A stretch of 25,112 bases of DNA from Sedimentisphaerales bacterium (GCA_016928975.1 JAFGJR010000013.1:1-25112), one strand, 5' to 3'. Positions 8,202-15,655 are shown, numbered from the stretch's first letter. The notes: a model not told the origin generated them from the sequence alone. Numbers and translations: made by a program.

Positions 8202-8230
8202 TGGCCTTCGAGCCTTGCGAGGCTCGGCCA
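8202..8230 (-). terminator. Hairpin downstream of paralog B
   Basis: A perfect 7-bp stem (CGAGCCT / AGGCTCG) with a TGCG tetraloop, extended by TGGC / GCCA across a 3-nt bulge, lies 35 nt beyond the stop of the minus-strand gene 8265-9908. There is no T-run after it on the minus strand, so it may be a weak terminator or a 3' stabilising hairpin. Confidence 0.5.
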
Positions 8231-8264
8231 TGGGCGAGCTTCATCGTCCGCCTGACCCTCCCAG

Positions 8265-9908
8265 TTAATGCCACCACCACGGCCGGTCAAAGCTGTGACG
8301 CGGAGCCAGAATCCTCACGATCGCGGAGGATGAGTTTCCGCTCTCGTCAGTTGCCGTGACGGTGATCTTGTAGACCCGGCCGACGCCCGGAAGGCGACGC
8401 TCAGCCCGTAGCCTCAACTGGATGACATTGTGCTCCTGATCGATGGAGTCGATGTACCAGTCGGTCTGGCCGGGCAGAGGCGGCCTGCTGCTCTCCACCT
8501 CGGCGCTCAAAGTGACGCCACCGCCACCGGCATTGTCACACACGAAGACCCAGACCGTAACCTGCTTCAGTTGGCCGTCCGGCGGCCAGAGAATGATGCG
8601 GCTCGGAATCGGGCAAATGGTCGGATCGCGGGTGTCCTTGACCTCCACGGTCGCAGTGACAGTAACAGGTGTGTTCACGCCATCACTTACGACGAGCTGA
8701 ACCTCGTGGACTCCCAGCGGGAAGCGCGGGTCACGTGGCGGAATGATCAGGTCCTCGATAGGAAGCTCATCCCCACCCGCCGGCGGCGTCACGGTGCCGG
8801 ACTGAAGCACTTCGCCGCCCTTTCGCCACTCGTAGGTCAACTCATCACCGTCAAAATCGGCCACGCCCGCCGCGATAATGATCACATCGAGACCAACCTC
8901 CACCACTTGAGTCGCCGGTGCCAGCTCAGCCTGCGGCGGCGAGTTGGAGACTGTCAAGACCATCGTGTCGGAACTCGTGAGTGCCCCATCGGTGACTTCC
9001 AGTTTCAGAGTGTGCTCTCCTATCGCCATCGCGGGAACGGGCGAGGCCAAGCTGAGAGGCGCCTCACCGTCCGCGCCCACAGCACTCCAATCTTGCAGCA
9101 CGGTCTCTCCCTCCAGCCACCGATAGTCCATCAGCGTGCCGGGCACCGTGTGGGTCGCCGAGCCGTCAATAATCGTCGTCGCTTGTTGCGCGGTGTAGAT
9201 ATCACAAGGGTCTCCCGCCTCAGCCAGGGGGCCAGGCTCTGCAAACTGGAAGTTCATGGCCCAGTGTCTATCCGACACCGTTCCGCCCCACGGTGGCTCT
9301 ATACTCGGCGTTGGTGTTGGGTTGTGCGCGGAGGAGCTATCCCCGTCATACGTGTAGCTCTTGAATCCGTCGATGACCTGTATGTGCCAGCAGTCCGGAC
9401 GATTCTCCGTGACGGCACCCAGCGGATAAACTACGAGTCTGTCCTGATTGCCACTCGGACTCCAGACCCCCAGAAGCCACCTCTCATAGTTCACCGTTCC
9501 GCTGGGGAGAGTATACCCTGCCTCGTTCGGATCAAGCGTGACGGGCGTCGCAAGTGCCACGTACACGTGGTGATCCACATCTGGCACAGCAGCAGGGCCA
9601 ATCTCCACAACAAAGCACGGGTCACTGAAACCTCCCTTGTTAGGAAGGCGCCAAAGGGCCATCACGTGTGTACTCGTCAATCCGTCGCCCTCTGGATCGA
9701 GAAGCCCCACGTGGGTGATGGTTATCTGCTTGTCTACAAAGAACCGCCATCCAAGCGTAACCTGATCCGGCAAGTACTTGTAGATAGAGAAATCCGGATG
9801 GTCACAATTGATGTCAACCGTCACCGCCGTGTCGGCCAGAGCGTGGCTGCCCCACATGACGAGCGTCGCTATCACGATCAGTTCTGCACTCCACGTTCTC
9901 ATTCTCAT
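8265..9908 (-). CDS. Secreted multidomain protein with PKD/Ig-like domains (paralog B)
   Basis: This is a 547-residue exported protein with a signal peptide of about 25 residues (cleavage after ALA). Its N-domain (about 45-225) matches that of the gene at 6284-7885: LGWRFFVDKQITITHVGL, GDGL-STHVMALW, HHVYVAL, LLGVW and PPWGGTVSD--WAMNFQF. The rest differs: two PKD/Ig-like domains (GEHTLKLEVTDG, GVHEVQLVVSDG) and a C-terminal Ig-like unit (TICPIPSRIILWPPDGQLK... VTATDESGNSSSA) ending RPWWWH. It is probably an extracellular structural or adhesive protein; no catalytic motif is visible. The start at 9908 has AGGAG 8 nt upstream and the same MRMR/MRMK beginning as the paralog. Gene, leader peptide and promoter-like element appear to have been duplicated together and the tails then exchanged. 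Confidence 0.85.
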   Translation of the reverse strand: MRMRTWSAELIVIATLVMWGSHALADTAVTVDINCDHPDFSIYKYLPDQVTLGWRFFVDKQITITHVGLLDPEGDGLTSTHVMALWRLPNKGGFSDPCFVVEIGPAAVPDVDHHVYVALATPVTLDPNEAGYTLPSGTVNYERWLLGVWSPSGNQDRLVVYPLGAVTENRPDCWHIQVIDGFKSYTYDGDSSSAHNPTPTPSIEPPWGGTVSDRHWAMNFQFAEPGPLAEAGDPCDIYTAQQATTIIDGSATHTVPGTLMDYRWLEGETVLQDWSAVGADGEAPLSLASPVPAMAIGEHTLKLEVTDGALTSSDTMVLTVSNSPPQAELAPATQVVEVGLDVIIIAAGVADFDGDELTYEWRKGGEVLQSGTVTPPAGGDELPIEDLIIPPRDPRFPLGVHEVQLVVSDGVNTPVTVTATVEVKDTRDPTICPIPSRIILWPPDGQLKQVTVWVFVCDNAGGGGVTLSAEVESSRPPLPGQTDWYIDSIDQEHNVIQLRLRAERRLPGVGRVYKITVTATDESGNSSSAIVRILAPRHSFDRPWWWH

Positions 9909-10152
9909 AGTATCTACTCCTGCCATTGCCAAGCCCGGGGTCTCTACTGGGACTGGCCCCATGAATCTACAATAGCGTTCCTCTGCGGCACTATGCTGCG
10001 GCGCATACCTATGGCGGCCTGGGACGCCAGTTCACGCCTGGTTTGTCACACATAGTCAGTCTCCTGACGCTGTCTATCGCCGAGACACTCCCCCGTTGCG
10101 GACCCTCGTCCTGACGCTGCAAGCCCTGCTACAGGTCCGATATCGCATCTGC
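9909..10152 (-). promoter_or_regulatory. Structured 5' leader B with upstream ORF
   Basis: This leader is about 240 nt. On the minus strand it carries GCAGATGCGATATCGGACC (10152-10134), hairpin H1 with the same CGGACC/GGTCCG stem as leader A but a different 29-nt loop, and H2 (TGTCT 10087-10083 with AGACA 10075-10071). H3 follows (GTCAG/CTGAC, GAGA tetraloop, 10068-10055) with the Shine-Dalgarno inside it, and then the short ORF. Sequence outside the blocks is unrelated to leader A, while the order and spacing are nearly the same. Confidence 0.65.
10009..10053 (-). CDS. Upstream ORF B, 14-residue leader peptide ending RPRPP
   Basis: An ATG at 10053-10051 follows AGGAG (10065-10061) by 7 nt and opens a 14-codon frame ending in TAG. 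The product is MCDKPGVNWRPRPP. It matches upstream ORF A in length, ribosome-site spacing, stop codon, Pro5, Asn8 and the final RPRPP, while the other residues differ. It ends 100 nt before the main start at 9908. The shared ending AGG-CCG-CCA-TAG is also identical at DNA level and extends as AGGCCGCCATAGGT. Confidence 0.7.
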   Translation of the reverse strand: MCDKPGVNWRPRPP

Positions 10153-10158
10153 TGGACA

Positions 10159-10187
10159 TTATCGGCCGTATCGACAGAAGTTCTTTA
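10159..10187 (-). promoter_or_regulatory. Sigma-28-like promoter of paralog B
   Basis: TAAAG (10187-10183), 16 nt, then GCCGATAA (10166-10159) on the minus strand, exactly the arrangement found before paralog A. No sigma-70-type alternative was seen nearby. An inverted repeat (10196-10242) lies just upstream. Confidence 0.5.
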
Positions 10188-10195
10188 ACCGTCCA

Positions 10196-10242
10196 CTATG
10201 GGCAAGCCCATCTGGCCAACCAAGGACTCGGATGGCCCATAG
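10196..10242. repeat. Long imperfect inverted repeat
   Basis: CTATGGG (10196-10202) pairs with CCCATAG (10236-10242), and after a 5-nt bulge CCATC pairs with GATGG (10231-10235), giving a 12-bp interrupted stem. It sits 136 bp past the DUF2156 stop and 8 bp upstream of the promoter-like TAAAG of paralog B. It may end the DUF2156 transcript or bind a regulator; there is no T-run. Confidence 0.5.
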
Positions 10243-10377
10243 TCAGCAGTTGCAAAGCCATCATGTCCTATAATGTGGCGACTCAGAAGGCCGGAATGTG
10301 GATGCCTTTCCGTGCGGATGGACGATTATTTTGTGGCGGTAGATTAGGTGTCGCCGAATCCCAACACCCGTCGCCCA

Positions 10378-11238
10378 TCACCGGGCCGCACGGTACTTCT
10401 TCACAAAGGCGTCCGGCTTGTAGCTCTCCTTGGCCTGGCGAAGCCCAGGGTCCCCCAGATCCTGCTCCCGGTTGATCATCTCGTATTTCTCGGGCAGGAC
10501 CGAGACGAAGGCCTGGTTGACATGCTGGTAGATGCCCTTGTACCGCTCGTCCATGACGGCCTTTTCGAAATGAGTCGCCCACGTCCGGCCCTGCGCCAGT
10601 TCCTCGCCAAGGGAATACGCTACGGGCTCCTCGTTGACGTAGAAGATGCCGCCGCAGAGTTGCAATGACTCCATCTTCTCGATGGCCTCCCGTGCGGCTT
10701 CGTAGTCTCCGGACGTCTGCTGTTGTTGCCTCCAGGTTTCCAGGACTCTTAATGCGTCACCGGCGTGCTCCTCGAGAAGAGGCTTGGCTATGCAGGCGTT
10801 GTTGCGCAGAAAGAGATTGACCAGGTTCTTCTTCCTGTGGAGCCTACGGCCCGACAAGCCTGCCAGGTTCTCCCGGCGGTACAGGTAGTCGAAGTTGTCG
10901 CGGTCCTCCCAGACACGATAGCCCATGCCGGAAAGCCGCTCCGCCTGTGCGGAGGAACAGCACTTCATGACGTGGTATCCGTCGAAAAGCTCGTCGAGTG
11001 TCTGTCGGCCGGGCAAACCAAACGGCAGAATGAAGAAAGGCTCGGTGTCCTCGCCTACAATGACCAGGATCTCTCCGTCCAGCCGTGCGAGTCCGTATCG
11101 ATGCACCTGACGGAAGAGGTAGATACCAGCGAAGCTAAGCTCCGACATCCCCTCCGGCAACTCCTGAAACCGGGCATGCAGTTCGGGACGCTGCTCCAAC
11201 ATGACCTCTGACAACTCAGGATACGCAGCTACCACCAT
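10378..11238 (-). CDS. DUF2156 (LPG synthase C-like, GNAT-fold) protein
   Basis: This 286-residue protein matches the DUF2156 family, whose fold is a double GNAT related to the C-terminal aminoacyl-transfer domain of lysyl-phosphatidylglycerol synthase. Typical phrases are FILPFGLPG (near 70), NFDYLYRRENLAGLSGRRLHRKKN (about 125-148), EAIEKM, and GGIFYVNEEPVAYSLGEEL followed by HFEKAVMDERYKGIYQHVNQAF. No transmembrane segment is seen, so it is cytoplasmic; the substrate is unknown. The start at 11238 has AAGGAAGG upstream; ATG 11325 is an alternative without a ribosome site. The open frame runs on to 13296, but that extension is antisense to two clear genes and is not coding. Divergent from sppA. 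Confidence 0.85.
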   Translation of the reverse strand: MVVAAYPELSEVMLEQRPELHARFQELPEGMSELSFAGIYLFRQVHRYGLARLDGEILVIVGEDTEPFFILPFGLPGRQTLDELFDGYHVMKCCSSAQAERLSGMGYRVWEDRDNFDYLYRRENLAGLSGRRLHRKKNLVNLFLRNNACIAKPLLEEHAGDALRVLETWRQQQQTSGDYEAAREAIEKMESLQLCGGIFYVNEEPVAYSLGEELAQGRTWATHFEKAVMDERYKGIYQHVNQAFVSVLPEKYEMINREQDLGDPGLRQAKESYKPDAFVKKYRAAR

Positions 11239-11329
11239 ACGCACGTCCTTCCTTGCACACAGTGATTCGTCCACAGCGATTCCATCATCGTAAGTACGCG
11301 TGGAATTCTCAACCGGTTTACGCATCGTG

Positions 11330-11358
11330 TTGACCACCGGGAGCGGGCCCTCTATAAT
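11330..11358 (+). promoter_or_regulatory. Sigma-70-type promoter of sppA
   Basis: TTGACC (11330-11335), a 17-nt spacer and perfect TATAAT (11353-11358). The transcript should start near 11365, leaving a leader of only about 20 nt before the sppA ATG at 11386, which excludes the upstream ATG at 11362 as start. Confidence 0.8.
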
Positions 11359-11385
11359 GAGTTGATTCTTTTCAAGGAGTCGCAG

Positions 11386-12468
11386 ATGGATTCTGAGCAA
11401 ACAAACAACCCGCCGGAGCCATTCGGCCCACCGCAGGAACAGGGAAGCCTTCCGGAGCCGTCCGGCACGCCATCGTATGCCCCCCCGCCGCATCGTCCGC
11501 GACCCGGTATCAGCGGATGGCGCATCCTTTGGGGCATCTTCTTCGGTTTGTCCGTGCTGGCCAATGTCGGTCTCTTTCTCTTGTTGTTCGGGCTGATCGC
11601 CGTCTTCGCGACCCGCCAGACGAGGTCCTACGAGGAAACCATCATCCGGGAAGGACCCGCCGACAGCAAGATCGTGATGATCAACATTGCCGGACTGATG
11701 TATGACGAGCAGGCGCAAAACGTCTACCGGCAACTGCAAGCCGCCCGCAAAGACCGAAACGTCAAAGGTCTGATCGTCCGCGTGAACTCGCCGGGTGGCA
11801 CGATATCTGCAAGCGACCAGGTCTATGAGCAGATCCGCAAGTACCGTCGGGACAAGGGGAAACCGGTAATCGCATTCATGCAGAGCACCGCCGCTTCCGG
11901 CGGCTACTATGCATCCGTGGCGTGCGATGAGATCGTCGCCGAGCCAACGACCATTACGGGCTCCATCGGCGTCGTCATGGGCCACTTCGTCTTCGGCGAG
12001 CTGCTCGAGAACAAGCTCGGGATTCTGCCAGTCTTTCTGACGATGGGCGAGAAGAAGGACTGGCCCAGCTCCTTCCGGCCCCCTACCGATCAGGAGCTGG
12101 AGTATGTCCGGGAACGCCTGCTGAAACCCGCCTACGACCGGTTCGTAGAGGTCGTCCGGGAAGGTCGAGCGAAGGTGCTCACACCCAGCCAGGCGCTGGC
12201 CCTGGCGGATGGCAGCATTTACGCGGCTCCGCAGGCGTTGGAGGTGGGGCTGATCGATAAGGTCGGGTACTTCGACGACGTAGTCGATCTGATCAAGTCG
12301 CGGGTAGGCCTTCAGCGAGTCCAGGTGGTGGAATACCGCCGGCCGTTCTCGTGGTTCAGCGCCTTGGGCGTGCAGAAGACCACGGGCGCGTTCAAGCTGG
12401 ATCGCACGATGCTGTATGAACTCGGCACCCCGGAGGTTCTCTATCTCTGGGGCACCGGAACGCGCTAG
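11386..12468 (+). CDS. sppA: Signal peptide peptidase SppA (S49 family)
   Basis: This 360-residue membrane serine protease degrades leftover signal peptides after export. A Pro-rich cytoplasmic N-terminus (1-43) precedes one transmembrane segment (about 44-76). The S49 domain then shows VNSPGG (133-137), the nucleophile motif STAASGGYYAS with Ser171, TGSIGVV (191-197) and MGEKKDW-SSFRP with Lys224 as the general base, the Ser-Lys dyad of short-form SppA (Bacillus-like, not the double-length E. coli form). The start at 11386 follows AAGGAG by 6 nt and fits the promoter at 11330-11358. The downstream lipoprotein glycosidase begins 69 bp later and may be co-transcribed. Confidence 0.95.
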   Translation: MDSEQTNNPPEPFGPPQEQGSLPEPSGTPSYAPPPHRPRPGISGWRILWGIFFGLSVLANVGLFLLLFGLIAVFATRQTRSYEETIIREGPADSKIVMINIAGLMYDEQAQNVYRQLQAARKDRNVKGLIVRVNSPGGTISASDQVYEQIRKYRRDKGKPVIAFMQSTAASGGYYASVACDEIVAEPTTITGSIGVVMGHFVFGELLENKLGILPVFLTMGEKKDWPSSFRPPTDQELEYVRERLLKPAYDRFVEVVREGRAKVLTPSQALALADGSIYAAPQALEVGLIDKVGYFDDVVDLIKSRVGLQRVQVVEYRRPFSWFSALGVQKTTGAFKLDRTMLYELGTPEVLYLWGTGTR

Positions 12469-12537
12469 GGGCTCATGAGCAGACAGAACAAGGAGGGGCA
12501 GAATTCGAGTAGGATTTAGAGATCGTGGAGGCACCAT

Positions 12538-14034
12538 ATGAACGGCGGATGTAAGCGCTCCCGAGCAAGCACAACGGCGTGGATCGTCATCGCAATGGCC
12601 GCTGCGTCCGGCCTTGCCGGCGGATGCTCCTCCGGGAAGATGTCCCTGATTGCCGTGGCCCCCAGCGGAGAGGGCTTCGTCGAGGGCAAGTTCAAGGAGC
12701 CATTTGTTCCGTTCGGCACAAACTACTACGATCCGAACACGGGCTGGGCGCCCAAAGTGTGGAAGGAGTTCGACCGCGAACGGGTGACGTCTCATTTCAA
12801 GATCATGGAGGGCCTTGGCGTGAACTGCGCTCGCGTTTTTCTGGCGGCCGCCACCTTCCAGCCCGATGTCAATACGATCAGTCCCGATGCCCTCTCGAAG
12901 CTGGACACCCTGGTCAAGATAGCCCGCGCGGCACATATCCGGCTCATCCTGACCGGTCCCGACCACTGGGAAGGATCGCCCGCGTACTGGAAGCCGGATC
13001 GGTTCGCCGGCGACACCGCTCTGAGAGCGCTGGACCATTTCTGGCAGGTGGTGGGCAAACGTTATCGAGGCGAGTCGGCAATCCTGGCGTGGGACCTTCT
13101 GAATGAGCCTGCGATGCCGTGGTTCGTCGAAGGCTGGCAGGCCCGGTGGAATATGTGGCTCCAGACGAAGTACACCGATCGCGAAGGTCTCAAGACCGCC
13201 TGGGGAGAGGAACTGGGCAGCGATGAACAGTTGGGAGCGATCGGAGTCCCGGAGAACGTGGCTAAGGAGGGCAACCCTCGCTTGCTCGACTGGCAACTAT
13301 TCCGCGAGCATCTGGCAGACGAATGGGTGCGCCGACAGGTGGAAGTGCTCCGCGAAGCAGACCCCACGCACCTGATCACCGTTGGCTACATCCAATGGTC
13401 GTATCCTGTAGTCCGTCCCGGCGAGCCCAGCGTGTACTCTGCCTTCAATCCTCACCGGCAGAAGCAATGGTTCGATTTCATCTGCGTCCACTTCTACCCG
13501 CTGATGGGTCAGCCGTTCGACTCCGGGGAAGCCTGGCAGAAGAACCTGGCTTATCTGCAAACGGTGCTGGCATATTGTCAGACAGGCCTGCCGGTCGTGC
13601 TCGGGGAGTATGGCTGGTACGGCGGCGGCTCTCCCCAGGGTCGTACGCTCCTGGACGAAGACCAACAGGCCCGGTGGATCACAGCGGAGATTGAGGCATC
13701 GCGGCGCCTGGCCCGGGGTTGGCTGTCGTGGCCTTTTGCCGACACGCCGGACTCGACGGACATGAGCATGTACGGCGGAATGGTCAAGCAGAACATGGTT
13801 CCCAAGAGATGGGGTCTGCGGTTTCAGAGATTTGCGTCCGCGTTGGCTGTCCTGCCGCAACCCACACCGCCGTTGCCTGCATTCGACACAACGGCGTCTC
13901 TGACAGCTCCCGTGGAGGATCTGCCCACGATGTTCGACCAACATGCGGCGAGGATAGAGGACACGCTGCGGCAGGCCGGCCCGGTTCCGCTGATACCAGT
14001 GACGGGCACAACGAATGCCGCGCCCGGTGAGTAG
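12538..14034 (+). CDS. Lipoprotein clan GH-A (GH5-like) glycoside hydrolase
   Basis: This 498-residue protein has a lipoprotein signal (TAWIVIAMAAASGLAGG, lipidated Cys30) and so is probably membrane-anchored outside the cytoplasm. A single (beta/alpha)8 barrel covers about 45-430: PFGTNYYDP, LGVNCARVFL, WDLLNEP with acid/base Glu190, ICVHFYP, and VVLGEYGWYG with nucleophile Glu357. Trp-rich loops (WKPDRF, WNMWLQTKY) suit sugar binding. A Pro-rich tail ends it. It resembles cellulase/mannanase-type GH5 relatives, but family and substrate cannot be decided by eye. GGAGG lies 6 nt before the ATG. It may be read through from sppA. Its 3' end is 15 bp from the convergent miaB stop. Confidence 0.85.
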   Translation: MNGGCKRSRASTTAWIVIAMAAASGLAGGCSSGKMSLIAVAPSGEGFVEGKFKEPFVPFGTNYYDPNTGWAPKVWKEFDRERVTSHFKIMEGLGVNCARVFLAAATFQPDVNTISPDALSKLDTLVKIARAAHIRLILTGPDHWEGSPAYWKPDRFAGDTALRALDHFWQVVGKRYRGESAILAWDLLNEPAMPWFVEGWQARWNMWLQTKYTDREGLKTAWGEELGSDEQLGAIGVPENVAKEGNPRLLDWQLFREHLADEWVRRQVEVLREADPTHLITVGYIQWSYPVVRPGEPSVYSAFNPHRQKQWFDFICVHFYPLMGQPFDSGEAWQKNLAYLQTVLAYCQTGLPVVLGEYGWYGGGSPQGRTLLDEDQQARWITAEIEASRRLARGWLSWPFADTPDSTDMSMYGGMVKQNMVPKRWGLRFQRFASALAVLPQPTPPLPAFDTTASLTAPVEDLPTMFDQHAARIEDTLRQAGPVPLIPVTGTTNAAPGE

Positions 14035-14049
14035 CGTCCTTGCCCGACC

Positions 14050-15462
14050 TCAGGGCAGAAGCTCACCAAACAGGGTCAGTGGCGAAGTCTTCGCGACACG
14101 CACGCGCGCAAAGCGACTGATCAACGCAAGCGGACCATCAAATACGACGATGTGATCCGTCGATGTGCGACCGACCAATTGGACATCGCTGCTCGGAACA
14201 GGCTGTGGACCTTCACTCCGCATTGCATACGCCGCGTTTCGTGCGTGCTTCTTGCTCGGCCCTTCTACCAGAACCATCACCTGCCGATCCAGGAACGCCT
14301 GGTTCAACTCGCCGCTGATGTGGTCCTGAACAGCCAGCAGGTCCACGATCCGCTGCTGCTTGACATCAGAAGGGACGGTGTCCGCCAGGTGCTTCTGGGC
14401 CGTCGTGCCCGGCCGGGGCGAGTATTTGAAGATATAGCTGTTCTTGTATCTGGCTTTTTCCACGAGCTGGACCGTCGCATCGAAGTCCTCCTGCGTCTCA
14501 CCGGGGAAGCCCACGATGAAGTCCCCCGCCACGGCGATATCCGGCACCGTCGCGCGGGCCTGCTCGATCAGTTCGAGGTAATGCGCCGCCGTGTAGTGAC
14601 GATTCATGGCGAGTAGAATGCGGTCGGACCCGCTCTGGGCGGGCATGTGCAGGTAGTGACAGATCTTCGCGGAGCCGGCCATCGCCTGAAGGATCTGCTC
14701 GTAGCACTCGTCCTGAGGATAGCTGGTGACGAATCGGACCCACTCGATCCCCTGCACGTGAGCCGTCCTGTCCAGCAGATCGGCCAGGCACCACGTTCTG
14801 CCGTTGCCCTGGTGCTTGTAGGAGTTCACGGTCTGGCCCAGCAGCGTCACCTGCTTGACACCGGCGTCCGCCAGTTTCCTCACTTGCTCCAGGATCGCCT
14901 GTGGCGCCCGGCAGGCCTCGGGACCGCGCACGTAGGGAACGATGCAGTAGGTGCAGAAGTTGTTGCAGCCGCGCATCACCCGCACAAATGCCTGTCCCGG
15001 CATCTCCTCGATGCTGTACGCCGACTCGAATCTCTCCAGAGCAATATCGCCGTCGGCCGCCACGCGCCGGATGTTGTCCGTGACGGCCAGCCGCTTCTGG
15101 GTCCGGACGATCGCCTCGCTCAGCAATTCCGGGATCAGTGGAATTTGCGCAGGCCCACACACGAGATTGACGGCCTCGTGTTCGAGCAGCTTATCCCCCA
15201 GGCGTTGCGCCATACAGCCGATGACCCCCACGACCATCTGCGGCCGGTGCCGCTTCAAGTGCTTAAGGTGGCCCAGATGGGAGAAAACACGCTCCTCCGC
15301 ATGTTGTCGCACGGAACATGTGTTGATCAGAACGACGTCCGCCTCTTTGACATCCTCCGTCAGACGGAAACCCGCCGCCTGAAGCGAAGACGCCACCAGG
15401 GCCGTATCCAGCTTGTTCATCTGGCAGCCAAAACTCTTTATGTGGACGGTGCGAGCGCTCAT
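14050..15462 (-). CDS. miaB: tRNA-2-methylthio-N6-dimethylallyladenosine synthase MiaB
   Basis: This 470-residue radical SAM methylthiotransferase adds the 2-methylthio group to i6A37 of tRNAs. In order: an N-terminal UPF0004 domain with cluster cysteines Cys13, Cys49 and Cys83 (SFGCQMN, NTCSVR, IGCMAQ), then a radical SAM core with Cys166, Cys170 and Cys173 (RGCNNFCTYCIVPYVRG). HLPAQSGS-type HMPAQSGSD and VGFPGET follow, and a TRAM domain closes it (about 383-466). NTCSVR and the CNNFCTYC form favour MiaB over MtaB or RimO. A GTG at 15468 is in frame, but the ATG at 15462 suits the promoter spacing; neither has a ribosome site, so the message may be leaderless. Confidence 0.95.
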   Translation of the reverse strand: MSARTVHIKSFGCQMNKLDTALVASSLQAAGFRLTEDVKEADVVLINTCSVRQHAEERVFSHLGHLKHLKRHRPQMVVGVIGCMAQRLGDKLLEHEAVNLVCGPAQIPLIPELLSEAIVRTQKRLAVTDNIRRVAADGDIALERFESAYSIEEMPGQAFVRVMRGCNNFCTYCIVPYVRGPEACRAPQAILEQVRKLADAGVKQVTLLGQTVNSYKHQGNGRTWCLADLLDRTAHVQGIEWVRFVTSYPQDECYEQILQAMAGSAKICHYLHMPAQSGSDRILLAMNRHYTAAHYLELIEQARATVPDIAVAGDFIVGFPGETQEDFDATVQLVEKARYKNSYIFKYSPRPGTTAQKHLADTVPSDVKQQRIVDLLAVQDHISGELNQAFLDRQVMVLVEGPSKKHARNAAYAMRSEGPQPVPSSDVQLVGRTSTDHIVVFDGPLALISRFARVRVAKTSPLTLFGELLP

Positions 15463-15470
15463 TTGCACGT

Positions 15471-15498
15471 ACTATATCGGCGAACAGCGTCGGTGCAA
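15471..15498 (-). promoter_or_regulatory. Promoter of miaB, placing transcription start at the start codon
   Basis: On the minus strand TTGCAC (15498-15493), 16 nt, then TATAGT (15476-15471). Only 8 nt separate the -10 element from the ATG at 15462, so the first transcribed base would fall at or just before that ATG. Confidence 0.6.
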
Positions 15499-15543
15499 TG
15501 TCGTCGGCAGCAGATTGTGCTCTCCGCACAACGCGGATTCCAC

Positions 15544-15572
15544 TTGTTCATGGCATGTGGTTGCTCTATAAT
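15544..15572 (+). promoter_or_regulatory. Sigma-70-type promoter of the small membrane protein
   Basis: TTGTTC (15544-15549), 17 nt, then perfect TATAAT (15567-15572). A small hairpin (GGGGA, loop TGGAG, TCCCC; 15584-15598) starts close to the predicted transcript 5' end and may protect it. Confidence 0.65.
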
Positions 15573-15655
15573 TCCGGCATCGTGGGGATGGAGTCCCCCG
15601 TATAACTGCCCGTCCGGCTGATGACTCCTACTGGTCTCAATGAGTAAGAGTATTG

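Noticed and set aside
8430..10055. 541-residue plus-strand open frame
   Set aside because: Antisense to paralog B and its leader; Arg/His-rich without domain features.
10378..13296. 972-residue open frame on the minus strand
   Set aside because: Only the last 286 codons look like a protein (DUF2156). The rest lies antisense to sppA and the lipoprotein glycosidase, both with clear catalytic motifs, and reads as GC-bias shadow.
14041..14057. Hairpin TGCCC-N7-GGGCA between the lipoprotein GH and miaB
   Set aside because: Only 5 bp, overlaps the miaB stop and has no T-run on either strand; too weak to call a terminator.
14647..15621. 324-residue plus-strand open frame
   Set aside because: Antisense to miaB, whose cysteine motifs are unmistakable.
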